Shown: one piece after another, positions 1-5,150 of the stretch
Position numbering within the stretch: the stretch's first letter is position 1
How the letters are laid out: each line of letters begins with the position of its first letter
Source: Cyanobacteria bacterium T3Sed10_376R1m
GTDB taxonomy: Bacteria > Cyanobacteriota > Cyanobacteriia > Cyanobacteriales > Cyanobacteriaceae
DNA length: 5,150 bases
Assembly (NCBI GenBank): GCA_003566215.1
Contig: PXEJ01000221.1
Span: forward strand, 1 to 5,150
Reading direction: 5' to 3'
The notes under the pieces: generated by a model
The model's database searches: none
The model's input: the letters and a program-made list of their open reading frames with translations, nothing else
What the model was told of the DNA's origin: nothing
Translations under genes and position numbers: made by a program

Positions 1-2
1 GT

Positions 3-224
3 ACTAAATCTAAAAATGGTATTCAAAGTAACAAGTTATCACCGCATGTTGCTCTTCTCGATCCTGATTTGCTGACTACCCTACCCCCGAAAATAGCGAT
101 GGAAACCGGGATGGATGCCTTAGCCCATTTAGTTGAAGCTTATGTATCCAAAGGTGCAAGCAAAATAACGGATATGTTTGCTTTGGAGGGAATTGGGTTG
201 TGCGGGAAGAGCATAACGCCATAG
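3..224 (+). pseudogene. Iron-containing alcohol dehydrogenase, internal fragment (5' end outside window, 3' end lost at a junction)
   Basis: This frame is open from the left edge to a TAG at 222-224 and gives 73 residues. Residues 14-64 read like the middle of a group III, iron-dependent alcohol dehydrogenase: a LLDPDLLTTLPP stretch, then ETGMDALAHLVEAY, then ITDMFALEGI. In this family the Asp and His of the MDAxxH motif (here D38 and H42) are two of the four metal ligands. The other two His ligands lie further downstream and are absent. Similarity stops around residue 64 (nt 194); the last nine residues are read from the antisense strand of the oxidoreductase gene. The family normally has about 380 residues and continues well over 150 residues beyond this point. 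The enzymes are cytosolic NAD(P)-dependent dehydrogenases of alcohols or aldehydes, but this copy cannot be complete. The family call is firm; the substrate cannot be judged. Confidence 0.8.
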
Positions 225-1106
225 ATGTAATGACTTATAGTTATAGGAAGGAAATTTTATATCAAATACTGTCTCGGTTGCTTCTAATATAGTTTGAGTA
301 ACTTTTTCCTTATCAGTATTCAAATTATTTTGAGCAAAATTAAAGTTAGACTGGATAACGATCGCCCCTGAATTTTGACGTAAAGGTTTACTATCGTTAT
401 TGCTAACCCAGCCTAACACAGGATGAACAAATTTTGTACCATCAAAAGGTAGATTCATTTTAACTTCAGGAATAATCATTAAACTATAACAAGGAAGCAT
501 TTGAATATCGCTAAATTTTTCAGTAATAGTGGTATGACTAGCCAACAAATCAAGAGTTTGAGCTGGAGGGGCAGTAATAACGACACAATCAAAATTAGGG
601 TATGAATTGTCATGTTGATCAACTAAAGTCCATCCCTGTGCTTTTTTGACTAACTTCACAATTCTAGTGTCCAACTTAACGGTAATATCACCACCTAAAT
701 ACTTACAAAGATGATTCATCGCCTTAGTGGGGACATATCTTATTTGAGTAGAATTGTCCTCTAAAAAAGTACCCTTTTCCCAAGTCGCAAATTTTCCTTT
801 CCAAGGCAAAAGTACTTCACCATAATTATTAAGAAACTTCCTAAAATCTGAATTAGTCAGGCCAAAGTACTGAGTACCATGGTCAATATAACCCCAATCA
901 GTCCTTCTACTTGACATCCTGCCCCCGACTCCTCTGCCCTTATCAAAAACTTGGACATCAATGCCCTTTTCTTGAAGCATCGTACCAAGGGTTAATCCCG
1001 ATATACCCGCACCGACAATAGCAATTTTATTGGTCATAATTTGGTTAGATGATTGTTTTGAGCAGATTTGCACTACTTTATAGCAATAATGTTTTAATTT
1101 TGACAT
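129..1106 (-). pseudogene. NAD(P)/FAD-dependent oxidoreductase (renalase-like, flavin-containing amine oxidase family), C-terminally truncated
   Basis: The 325-residue frame has an N-terminal Rossmann dinucleotide-binding motif, GAGISG (residues 32-37), followed by DKGRGVGGRMSSRR (55-68), the signature of the small COG3380-type FAD oxidoreductases. HLWRYALPAQP (294-304) is the usual near-C-terminal landmark. Family members then continue with a GDW...GG..E.A..SG segment that closes over the FAD. Here residues 307-325 are instead antisense alcohol dehydrogenase sequence, ending at a TAA (129-131). Roughly 35-40 native residues are missing, so the protein is probably inactive. The real substrate is unknown for most bacterial members. 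The start at 1106 is chosen because AGAGGA sits 4 nt upstream. An ATG at 1037 (MTNKIAIVG) fits the usual N-terminus of the family better but has no Shine-Dalgarno. Family call firm; start uncertain. Confidence 0.82.
180..200. other. Breakpoint joining two truncated, oppositely oriented genes
   Basis: Alcohol dehydrogenase similarity on the plus strand fades at about 194, and oxidoreductase similarity on the minus strand fades at about 189. The two ends therefore abut within a few bases, with no transposon end, direct repeat or tRNA visible between them. The exact base cannot be fixed from one sequence, because a short overlap could belong to either gene. It may be a real deletion or inversion endpoint, or an assembly join. 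Confidence 0.65.
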
Positions 1107-1285
1107 TCTTTCCTCTAATCTTGCCTAAAAGGGAAATTAAGTCAGTATTTATATATGAAGTTATGCAAATATTAAAAAATATATATTAAGAAATCCTCAT
1201 AAACAGACTTAGATAATTGATAATGAAAGTAGAAGAACAAAGGAAACCCAAAAAGAATCTCTTTATCTTCTCACCCACAACATTC

Positions 1286-1299
1286 GGAGGAATTGTCCT
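1286..1299 (+). promoter_or_regulatory. Strong Shine-Dalgarno that can fold into a small hairpin
   Basis: GGAGG at 1286-1290 lies 9 nt before the ATG at 1300 and decides the start of the 48-aa ORF. The stretch AGGA-ATTG-TCCT (1288-1299) is a perfect 4-bp inverted repeat that would pair part of the Shine-Dalgarno with the bases just before the start codon. Alone it is weak, so any control of translation by it is speculation. Confidence 0.6.
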
Positions 1300-1446
1300 A
1301 TGAATATTTTAAAAATGTTAGAAGCGATTACCACTTACTTAACAGAGGGTTTTGCTAAGATTTTTAGTTCCCAAGAAGAAGAAGTTCCCGAAATTGGTGT
1401 TCAACCTTTTGAATGTGTGCCTTATACCAAAGAAACTTCTGCGTAA
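1300..1446 (+). CDS. 48-residue small protein, candidate AtpΘ-like inhibitor of F0F1 ATP synthase
   Basis: The ORF runs from ATG at 1300 to TAA at 1444-1446 and encodes 48 residues. A real gene is indicated by a GGAGG Shine-Dalgarno 9 nt upstream and an intrinsic terminator 16 nt after the stop. The first 24 residues (starting MNILKMLEAITTYL) look like an amphipathic helix. An acidic turn follows (QEEEVPE, 25-31), then GVQPFECVPY (33-42) and a short polar tail. There is no transmembrane segment or signal peptide. From memory, cyanobacterial AtpΘ (first called Norf1) is a protein of about this size with a helical N-terminus and a GVQPF-like motif. It binds ATP synthase and stops ATP hydrolysis when energy is low. 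I could not align the sequences, so coding status is solid but the name is tentative. It is a monocistronic plus-strand unit between two minus-strand genes. The alternative is an uncharacterised cyanobacterial small protein. Confidence 0.72.
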   Translation: MNILKMLEAITTYLTEGFAKIFSSQEEEVPEIGVQPFECVPYTKETSA

Positions 1447-1462
1447 ATTATCTTTATGGTTG

Positions 1463-1484
1463 GGGGTAAAACCCCTTTTTTTTT
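1463..1484 (+). terminator. Rho-independent terminator of the 48-aa gene
   Basis: GGGGT (1463-1467) pairs with ACCCC (1471-1475) around an AAA loop, and nine T residues follow directly (1476-1484). It begins 16 nt after the stop of the small ORF. The T-run reaches the last base of the stop codon of the convergent gene. In the other direction no U-tract follows the hairpin, so it should work only for plus-strand transcripts. Confidence 0.88.
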
Positions 1485-1872
1485 AATTTTCTCGGAAAAA
1501 AACAGGTCTTAAATTAGGATCAACTTTATAAGTATTTTGTTTCATTATTTTTTTTGTTAGTTGAGGGTCGAATGTCGCTCCAAAACTCTCTTCTAACCGT
1601 TGAACTCGGGGGGATACTTTCTGAATTTCTTGATCAATTTGATTAATTTGATGTTGTTGAATGGAGTTGTAGGGTAATAGTTTTTGTATGCTGATGATAG
1701 ATAAAGATATTAAACCCACATTAACTGTGATTTTTAAAGTATTTTCCATCACCCGTTGCATATAATAATGTTTTAGTGTTCTTTGTTTTTCTTTTTGTTC
1801 CCTTTTCGATATATAAAAATCGTTAGTGGAGTCATAGGAATATTTTTTTGTAAAAGGTTTAATGCTATTCAT
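1483..1872 (-). CDS. Conserved cyanobacterial-type hypothetical membrane protein with a coiled coil
   Basis: The product has 129 residues. Its N-terminus is polar and basic (residues 1-44, with a KREQKEKQR cluster at 23-31). One hydrophobic helix follows at about 45-64, then a heptad-like Gln/Glu-rich segment at about 70-97 that probably forms a coiled coil, then a C-terminal tail with FDPQLTKKIM (101-110) and VDPNLRPV (117-124). The positive N-terminus suggests that it stays in the cytosol, with the coiled coil on the other side of a plasma or thylakoid membrane. The pattern of coiled coil, FDPQ motif, Met-Gln and DPN..R resembles a small protein family I associate only with cyanobacteria; its function is unknown to me. 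The start is supported by GAGG 8 nt upstream of the ATG at 1872. It converges with the 48-aa gene, with 36 bp between the two stop codons. Confidence 0.82.
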   Translation of the reverse strand: MNSIKPFTKKYSYDSTNDFYISKREQKEKQRTLKHYYMQRVMENTLKITVNVGLISLSIISIQKLLPYNSIQQHQINQIDQEIQKVSPRVQRLEESFGATFDPQLTKKIMKQNTYKVDPNLRPVFFREN

Positions 1873-1931
1873 GGGTAAAACCTCGTTATTAGGGGTGTGA
1901 TTTTTGATGAATTACTAATAATAATTCAAAG

Positions 1932-1959
1932 ATTATCATTTTTAATTTTATATAAGCAA
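1932..1959 (-). promoter_or_regulatory. Possible sigma-70-type promoter for the 129-aa gene
   Basis: Read on the minus strand, TTGCTT (1959-1954) and GATAAT (1937-1932) are separated by 16 bp, and the -10 box ends 60 nt before the ATG at 1872. The -10 matches the consensus in five of six positions, but the -35 in only three. The surrounding DNA is so AT-rich that chance matches are common. Confidence 0.3.
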
Positions 1960-2113
1960 ATTCTAGTAAATATTACAAACTATTGACACTCCCTAGACAA
2001 ATATTAAAAATTCACTCAAGGTGATATTCAAATTCTTATTATTTGGGTCAATGTTTCCTACTTACTATTTTTTAAAAATATTGCAAACCATAGTATCATA
2101 ACCTAAGGTTCAA

Positions 2114-2476
2114 TTATTGGTTAAAAATTTGTCTTACTAATAACTGAGTTTTTGTCTCTAGTCTTTGCCAATCTAATTCTCCTGATTCGTCAAATAATTG
2201 ACTATCTATCTCCACTGGTTGAGATTGATTAAGACTAAATTCTTTGAAACAAACTTGAAAACAAATAAGCCAAACATTAGTTTCAATTATTTTATTTTCT
2301 TTTTTTTGAGATAAAATATAGCTAGGAAAGGGTTCATTTATCTCTTGATAACTTATTTCCCACTGAGATAGTTCGGCTTCTTTTCTGATGTTATCGACTA
2401 CTCTGATAAAAGTAGGTTGCATTAAAATATTAGCTTGGTCGTAATCTAATCTAGTTTTAAATTTGGGTGGTATCAT
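2114..2476 (-). CDS. Conserved cyanobacterial-type hypothetical protein (soluble, 120 aa)
   Basis: The 120-residue product has no signal peptide or membrane helix and looks like a compact alpha/beta cytosolic protein. Recognisable stretches are RLDYDQANILMQPTFIRVVDN (residues 9-29), EPFPSYIL (48-55), NVWLICFQVCF (67-77) and, near the end, a GELDWQRLETKTQLLVRQIF segment (99-118). I recall a protein of similar layout in many cyanobacteria, but no function for it, and I see no catalytic motif. The ATG at 2476 has no Shine-Dalgarno: the 20 nt before it are almost all A and T, which is common in cyanobacteria. The start is still favoured because it is the only one that keeps the whole conserved-looking N-terminal segment. 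It lies in line with the minus-strand genes on both sides, 112 and 241 bp away, so co-transcription is possible but not shown. Confidence 0.8.
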   Translation of the reverse strand: MIPPKFKTRLDYDQANILMQPTFIRVVDNIRKEAELSQWEISYQEINEPFPSYILSQKKENKIIETNVWLICFQVCFKEFSLNQSQPVEIDSQLFDESGELDWQRLETKTQLLVRQIFNQ

Positions 2477-2588
2477 AATATTTTTTTATTAAAACGAATG
2501 AAAGCTGATAAGATGTATTGTGAAAATTGTTTATTTTGATTAATTAATCTGAGTTTTAACTATTGAGCAAAAATATATTAACTTAGTT

Positions 2589-2900
2589 TTATCGATTAAA
2601 TGAAATAAATTGTTTCCGATAAAGACTATAGATAAATTGAGTAATTAAGATTATTTTTTGTAATTTATGATAGTTATTATTTAATTGATGATAAGTACGA
2701 TTAATTTTTTTTACTTCTAAACCAAAGGTTAAAATATTAAGGGGAATTTGTTTTAATAAAATACTTGACTCTTTATTTATAATAATTAATTTTTTATTTA
2801 TTTCCTTGATTTTTCGTGTAGTTATTAGTAAGGGAACAATTAATATTAATAATGAAGCACTGAGAAAAATATTGAAACAAAGAACAAAAATAATCATCAT
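2589..2900 (-). CDS. Small membrane-anchored hypothetical protein (103 aa)
   Basis: The product begins MMIIFVLCF, with a strongly hydrophobic helix at about residues 2-26. A lysine-rich, Ile/Leu-periodic region follows at about 28-95 (for example KKLIIINKESSILL), which is likely a long helix or coiled coil on the cytosolic side, ending in QFIYSLYRKQF. I do not recognise the family. Short cyanobacterial proteins of this layout (one N-terminal helix, then a long amphipathic helix) are common and mostly uncharacterised. Three start codons follow one another: TTG at 2903, ATG at 2900 and ATG at 2897. None has a Shine-Dalgarno, so the first ATG is chosen. The gene is divergent from the histidine kinase across 113 bp, so the two could share regulation. 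Its very high Ile, Asn and Lys content follows its AT-rich DNA. Confidence 0.7.
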   Translation of the reverse strand: MMIIFVLCFNIFLSASLLILIVPLLITTRKIKEINKKLIIINKESSILLKQIPLNILTFGLEVKKINRTYHQLNNNYHKLQKIILITQFIYSLYRKQFISFNR

Positions 2901-3013
2901 CAATTTTTAGTTTTTACTCGATAATATAATTGTTGGAATCAAAGTATTTACAAATAATAAAATATTATTTTTTTTACCAAATATTCATTTTCAATATTCA
3001 TCACCTGCTATCT
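2901..3013. promoter_or_regulatory. Divergent intergenic region, expected to hold promoters for both flanking genes
   Basis: Both neighbours start here and read outward, so this very AT-rich stretch should contain their promoters. For the kinase, TTGTTG (2930-2935) and AATAAT (2953-2958) are spaced by 17 bp. For the minus-strand gene, TATATT (2928-2923) lies 22 nt before its ATG, but with a poor -35 at 19 bp spacing. A 6-bp inverted repeat, AATAAT/ATTATT (2953-2969), overlaps the kinase -10. All of these are weak matches. Confidence 0.35.
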
Positions 3014-4903
3014 ATGGTTTTCTCTCGTCTATCTGTGAACAACAAAAAAGCGTTTCAGTTTAGTAGTGTATCATGGTGGAAACAGCTTATAGTTGCGATC
3101 GCATATTTTCTTACGGCAATATTTTGTGATTTGTTTACGACATATCCTAATTCTGGTTCAACTCCTGTATGGATACCGGGGGGAATTGCTGTGGGATTTT
3201 TATTTATTTGGGGGTATCCTTTGTGGTTAGGAGTTTCTTTAGGTATTTTATGCACCCAATTAACTATATATAATGGTTTGGAGAACTTAAGTAATTTTAT
3301 TTTAGCCCTGGGGATTTTGTTGGTGACAACCGCAGGGAAAATATTAGCCACCTATTGGAGTGATTGCAATACTTTTAGCAAAAATAAGATAAATTGCGAT
3401 CGCTACTTTTTAAATAATAGCAAAAATGTAATCACATTTATTATTTATGGTTGTTTTTTAAGTCATTTGCCCGTGGGAATTATTTGTGCATTTTTAGTCT
3501 GCCTTTTTGTTAAAGCACCTTGGAATTTATATTATGATATTGCCTTAACATGGTGGCTAAGTGATAGTTTTGGAATTATAATTTTAGTTCCTTTAATTGT
3601 TGCATGGCAAAAAAATATTGATTATTTAATAACTTCAATAAAAAAGAATTGGACAGGGGTAATTTTTATTTTATTGTTAGTATTTGTGATTAGTCAAAGT
3701 ATTTATTCAGAATACAGTTTTGAATATTTATTTCTTCCCCTTTTAATTTGGGCTTCTTTTTGTTTTCAAGAATTAGGTTCAATCTTATTATTAGTTATAA
3801 TCACAGTCATAGTTGCGATCGCAACTATTAACGGTTATGGCTCATTTCACCAAGAATCTACCCGTTCATCGTTTCTGTTATTACAGTCATTTATTGCCTG
3901 TATAACCATTAGTTCTTTAATTTTAAATGCAGTTTTAAAAGAAAGAGAACAAGTAAAAAATAACCTAGTGAATGTTAACAAAATTCTGACAACAAAAAAT
4001 GATCAATTAATACAACTTAATCAACAAAAAGAAGAACAACGTAAAAATACAGAAGAAATTTTACTCAACTATAATAATCTACTTACCCAACAATTAGCCT
4101 TATCTCAAGCCAAAGAAGTAGCGGAAAATTCTACCAAAGCTAAGAGCCAATTTTTAGCAAATATGAGTCATGAAATTAGAACCCCCATGAATGGAGTTTT
4201 AGGAATAACAGAACTTTTAGCGGACACTGATTTAGATTTAGAACAACAGGAATATGTCAATATTATTCTTGAGTCTAGTACAGCACTTTTAACTATTATT
4301 GATGATATTCTTGATTTTTCTAAAATAGATTCTAATATGTTAATTTTAGAGGAAAAACCTTTTTATTTAGAAAATATTGTCAAATCAGTTTTTAGTTTGT
4401 TTAAAAGACAATCTGAAGATAAAGGAATAATAATGACCTATAAAATTGAAAATGATTTGCCTCTTTTATTAGGAGATGATTCCCGTATTCGTCAAATATT
4501 GCTCAATTTATTAGGCAATAGCCTAAAATTTACCCATCATGGTAGTATTTTTATGGCGATTAAAATCATAGAAGAAATACGAGAAAATAATTCTCAAGAA
4601 AAATGTAACTTATTAATTTCTGTTAGTGATACAGGCATAGGAATAAGTGGCGATCGCATTTATGAATTATTTCAACCCTTTAGTCAGGGTGATTCTTCTA
4701 TGACTCGTAAATATGGAGGTACAGGGCTAGGACTAGCAATTTCCAAGCAACTGGTTAACCTAATGGGAGGAGAAATCTGGGTAGTTAGTAATAATAGTAT
4801 TGGTGGCAATCCTCCCCCTAATTGGACATTAACTCAAGCATTGGAGGGAAGTACAACTTTTTATTTCACCCTTAAATTAACAAAAATAGTTGATGTTAAT
4901 TAA
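3014..4903 (+). CDS. MASE1-domain membrane sensor histidine kinase
   Basis: The 629-residue kinase of a two-component system would sense a signal at the membrane, autophosphorylate on His and pass the phosphate to a response regulator not encoded here. Residues about 20-305 hold eight to ten hydrophobic helices and the [14 protein letters not shown] segment (51-64) typical of MASE1, a sensor domain of unknown ligand. A charged coiled coil covers about 306-375. HisKA follows, with the H-box [12 protein letters not shown] (phospho-His H386). HATPase_c shows the N-box ([14 protein letters not shown], 493-506), G1 (DTGIG, 539-543), F-box (LFQPFSQ, 552-558) and G2 (GGTGLGL, 568-574), so it looks catalytically complete. 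It ends at a natural TAA without the receiver domain that many kinases with this core carry. The ATG at 3014 lacks a Shine-Dalgarno. The frame extends back to a TTG at 2930, but that adds 28 unconserved-looking residues. Confidence 0.93.
   Translation: MVFSRLSVNNKKAFQFSSVSWWKQLIVAIAYFLTAIFCDLFTTYPNSGSTPVWIPGGIAVGFLFIWGYPLWLGVSLGILCTQLTIYNGLENLSNFILALGILLVTTAGKILATYWSDCNTFSKNKINCDRYFLNNSKNVITFIIYGCFLSHLPVGIICAFLVCLFVKAPWNLYYDIALTWWLSDSFGIIILVPLIVAWQKNIDYLITSIKKNWTGVIFILLLVFVISQSIYSEYSFEYLFLPLLIWASFCFQELGSILLLVIITVIVAIATINGYGSFHQESTRSSFLLLQSFIACITISSLILNAVLKEREQVKNNLVNVNKILTTKNDQLIQLNQQKEEQRKNTEEILLNYNNLLTQQLALSQAKEVAENSTKAKSQFLANMSHEIRTPMNGVLGITELLADTDLDLEQQEYVNIILESSTALLTIIDDILDFSKIDSNMLILEEKPFYLENIVKSVFSLFKRQSEDKGIIMTYKIENDLPLLLGDDSRIRQILLNLLGNSLKFTHHGSIFMAIKIIEEIRENNSQEKCNLLISVSDTGIGISGDRIYELFQPFSQGDSSMTRKYGGTGLGLAISKQLVNLMGGEIWVVSNNSIGGNPPPNWTLTQALEGSTTFYFTLKLTKIVDVN
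3095..3102. repeat. HIP1 octamer (first copy)
   Basis: GCGATCGC, the highly iterated palindrome of many cyanobacterial genomes, lies in the kinase coding region and encodes part of IVAIA in an early membrane helix. The 15 bases at 3089-3103 recur exactly at 3809-3823. Confidence 0.85.
3396..3403. repeat. HIP1 octamer (second copy)
   Basis: An exact GCGATCGC inside the kinase gene, within the codons for NCDRY in a loop between membrane helices. Confidence 0.85.
3809..3828. repeat. 20-bp perfect palindrome centred on a HIP1 octamer (third copy)
   Basis: The octamer GCGATCGC at 3815-3822 is flanked on each side so that ATAGTTGCGA is followed by its exact reverse complement. It lies within the kinase coding sequence (IVAIATI). 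Its position inside the gene argues against an operator; the extra symmetry may be chance. Confidence 0.8.
4650..4657. repeat. HIP1 octamer (fourth copy)
   Basis: An exact GCGATCGC in the ATPase domain of the kinase, just after the G1 box, within the codons for SGDRI. Confidence 0.85.
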
Positions 4904-4923
4904 TTTTTTGTCTAAACAAAAAA
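4904..4923. terminator. Weak AT inverted repeat between convergent genes, possible terminator
   Basis: TTTTTTG (4904-4910) and CAAAAAA (4917-4923) are perfect inverted arms around TCTAAA, in the 26-bp gap between the stops of the kinase and the EI24-like gene. The position suits a bidirectional terminator. However, the stem has only one G-C pair, and no separate U-tract follows it on either strand. Confidence 0.3.
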
Positions 4924-4929
4924 CTACCT

Positions 4930-5150
4930 TTATCCAGATGCCAATTGACGACGATAATCACAAATAAATAAAGTTCCAGCCGTAACGCAAAGAGGCACAA
5001 TAACTAAATTAAGTAGAGGAATACTAATTAGACCTAAACAAACCATACCAAAACCTGCACTAGAAGGAAATCGAGCTAATACAAATTTAATTTTTTCCCT
5101 AAACTTTAATCTTTTTCGCTCCAGCATAGCATCAAAAAAATCTAAACAAA
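4930..5150 (-). CDS. EI24/CysZ-like membrane protein, C-terminal part (5' end outside window)
   Basis: The frame stays open from the right edge to a TAA (4930-4932). An ATG at 5127 is probably internal, because the codons before it give LDFFDA, which runs naturally into MLERKRLKFREKI. This matches the late part of EI24-domain proteins: an LD...(R)R..L.F.E segment before the last hydrophobic hairpin. That hairpin is GFGMVCLGLISIPLLNLVIVPLCVTAGTLF, and its GFG, IPLLN and P-x-x-V-x-A-x-T spacing is characteristic of the C-terminus. The hydrophobic stretch runs over about residues 25-54 counted from that Met. Members are multi-pass membrane proteins; CysZ of enteric bacteria takes part in sulfate uptake, but the role of the cyanobacterial relatives is not established. 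About 73 residues are visible, against roughly 230-280 in the family. It converges on the kinase gene and is probably unrelated to it. Confidence 0.72.
   Translation of the reverse strand, partial: CLDFFDAMLERKRLKFREKIKFVLARFPSSAGFGMVCLGLISIPLLNLVIVPLCVTAGTLFICDYRRQLASG

Noticed and set aside
1983..2011. Plus-strand TTGACA at 1983-1988 as a promoter -35
   Set aside because: No acceptable -10 lies at 16-18 bp and there is no plus-strand gene downstream before 3014.
2100..2110. Palindrome AACCTAAGGTT just beyond the stop of the 120-aa gene
   Set aside because: It is too short for a terminator, has no T-run on the minus strand, and could easily be chance.
1873..2113. Possible hidden small gene or RNA in the longest intergenic gap
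   Set aside because: No frame with a start, ribosome site and useful length, and no stable GC-containing hairpin with a T-tract, could be found on either strand.
2901..2903. TTG as start of the small membrane protein
   Set aside because: An ATG follows immediately and neither codon has a ribosome site that favours it.
2930..3013. TTG start that would lengthen the kinase by 28 residues
   Set aside because: There is no Shine-Dalgarno, the start is a rare codon, and the segment does not look like part of MASE1; the ATG at 3014 fits better.
3055..3351. 98-residue minus-strand open frame inside the kinase gene
   Set aside because: It lies wholly antisense to the MASE1 coding region and resembles no family I know; it is a shadow of the real gene.
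4911..5150. TCTAAACAAA present at both 4911-4920 and 5141-5150
   Set aside because: A 10-base AT-rich word repeated twice is expected by chance here; the second copy is inside coding sequence, and nothing suggests an attachment site or element boundary.

Overview
The window looks like chromosomal DNA from a low-GC, probably unicellular cyanobacterium (Cyanobacterium/Geminocystis-like). Four copies of the cyanobacterial HIP1 octamer GCGATCGC, several small proteins that resemble cyanobacteria-only families, and a MASE1 histidine kinase all point that way. The genus is inference only. There are no rRNA or tRNA genes, CRISPR arrays, transposases or phage genes.

Left end (1-1106): two broken genes meet head-on. 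The window opens inside a plus-strand iron-dependent alcohol dehydrogenase, whose family similarity stops near 190. A minus-strand FAD oxidoreductase of the renalase-like type (start 1106) loses its similarity at the same place, just before its C-terminal FAD-binding motif. Each frame then runs on through the antisense strand of the other gene to a chance stop. This is a rearrangement or misassembly junction, and neither product is likely to work.

Middle (1107-2900): a 48-aa plus-strand ORF (1300-1446) has a strong Shine-Dalgarno and an excellent intrinsic terminator. It is a candidate homologue of AtpΘ, the small cyanobacterial inhibitor of ATP synthase; that name rests on memory of the family. 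Three minus-strand hypothetical genes follow: a 129-aa single-pass membrane protein with a coiled coil (1483-1872), a 120-aa soluble protein (2114-2476) and a 103-aa N-terminally anchored protein (2589-2900). The gaps are AT-rich. The 193-bp gap 1107-1299 holds both leaders and no promoter I can defend. The 241-bp gap 1873-2113 has one weak minus-strand promoter candidate. The 112-bp gap 2477-2588 shows nothing clear.

Right part (2901-5150): a 113-bp divergent intergenic region precedes a 629-aa membrane histidine kinase (MASE1, coiled coil, HisKA, HATPase_c; no receiver domain), which carries all four HIP1 sites. It converges on the C-terminal end of an EI24/CysZ-like membrane protein that runs off the right edge.

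The genes do not form an obvious pathway. I found no convincing novel multi-gene system. The points most worth following up are the gene-gene junction near 190 and the small terminated ORF at 1300-1446.
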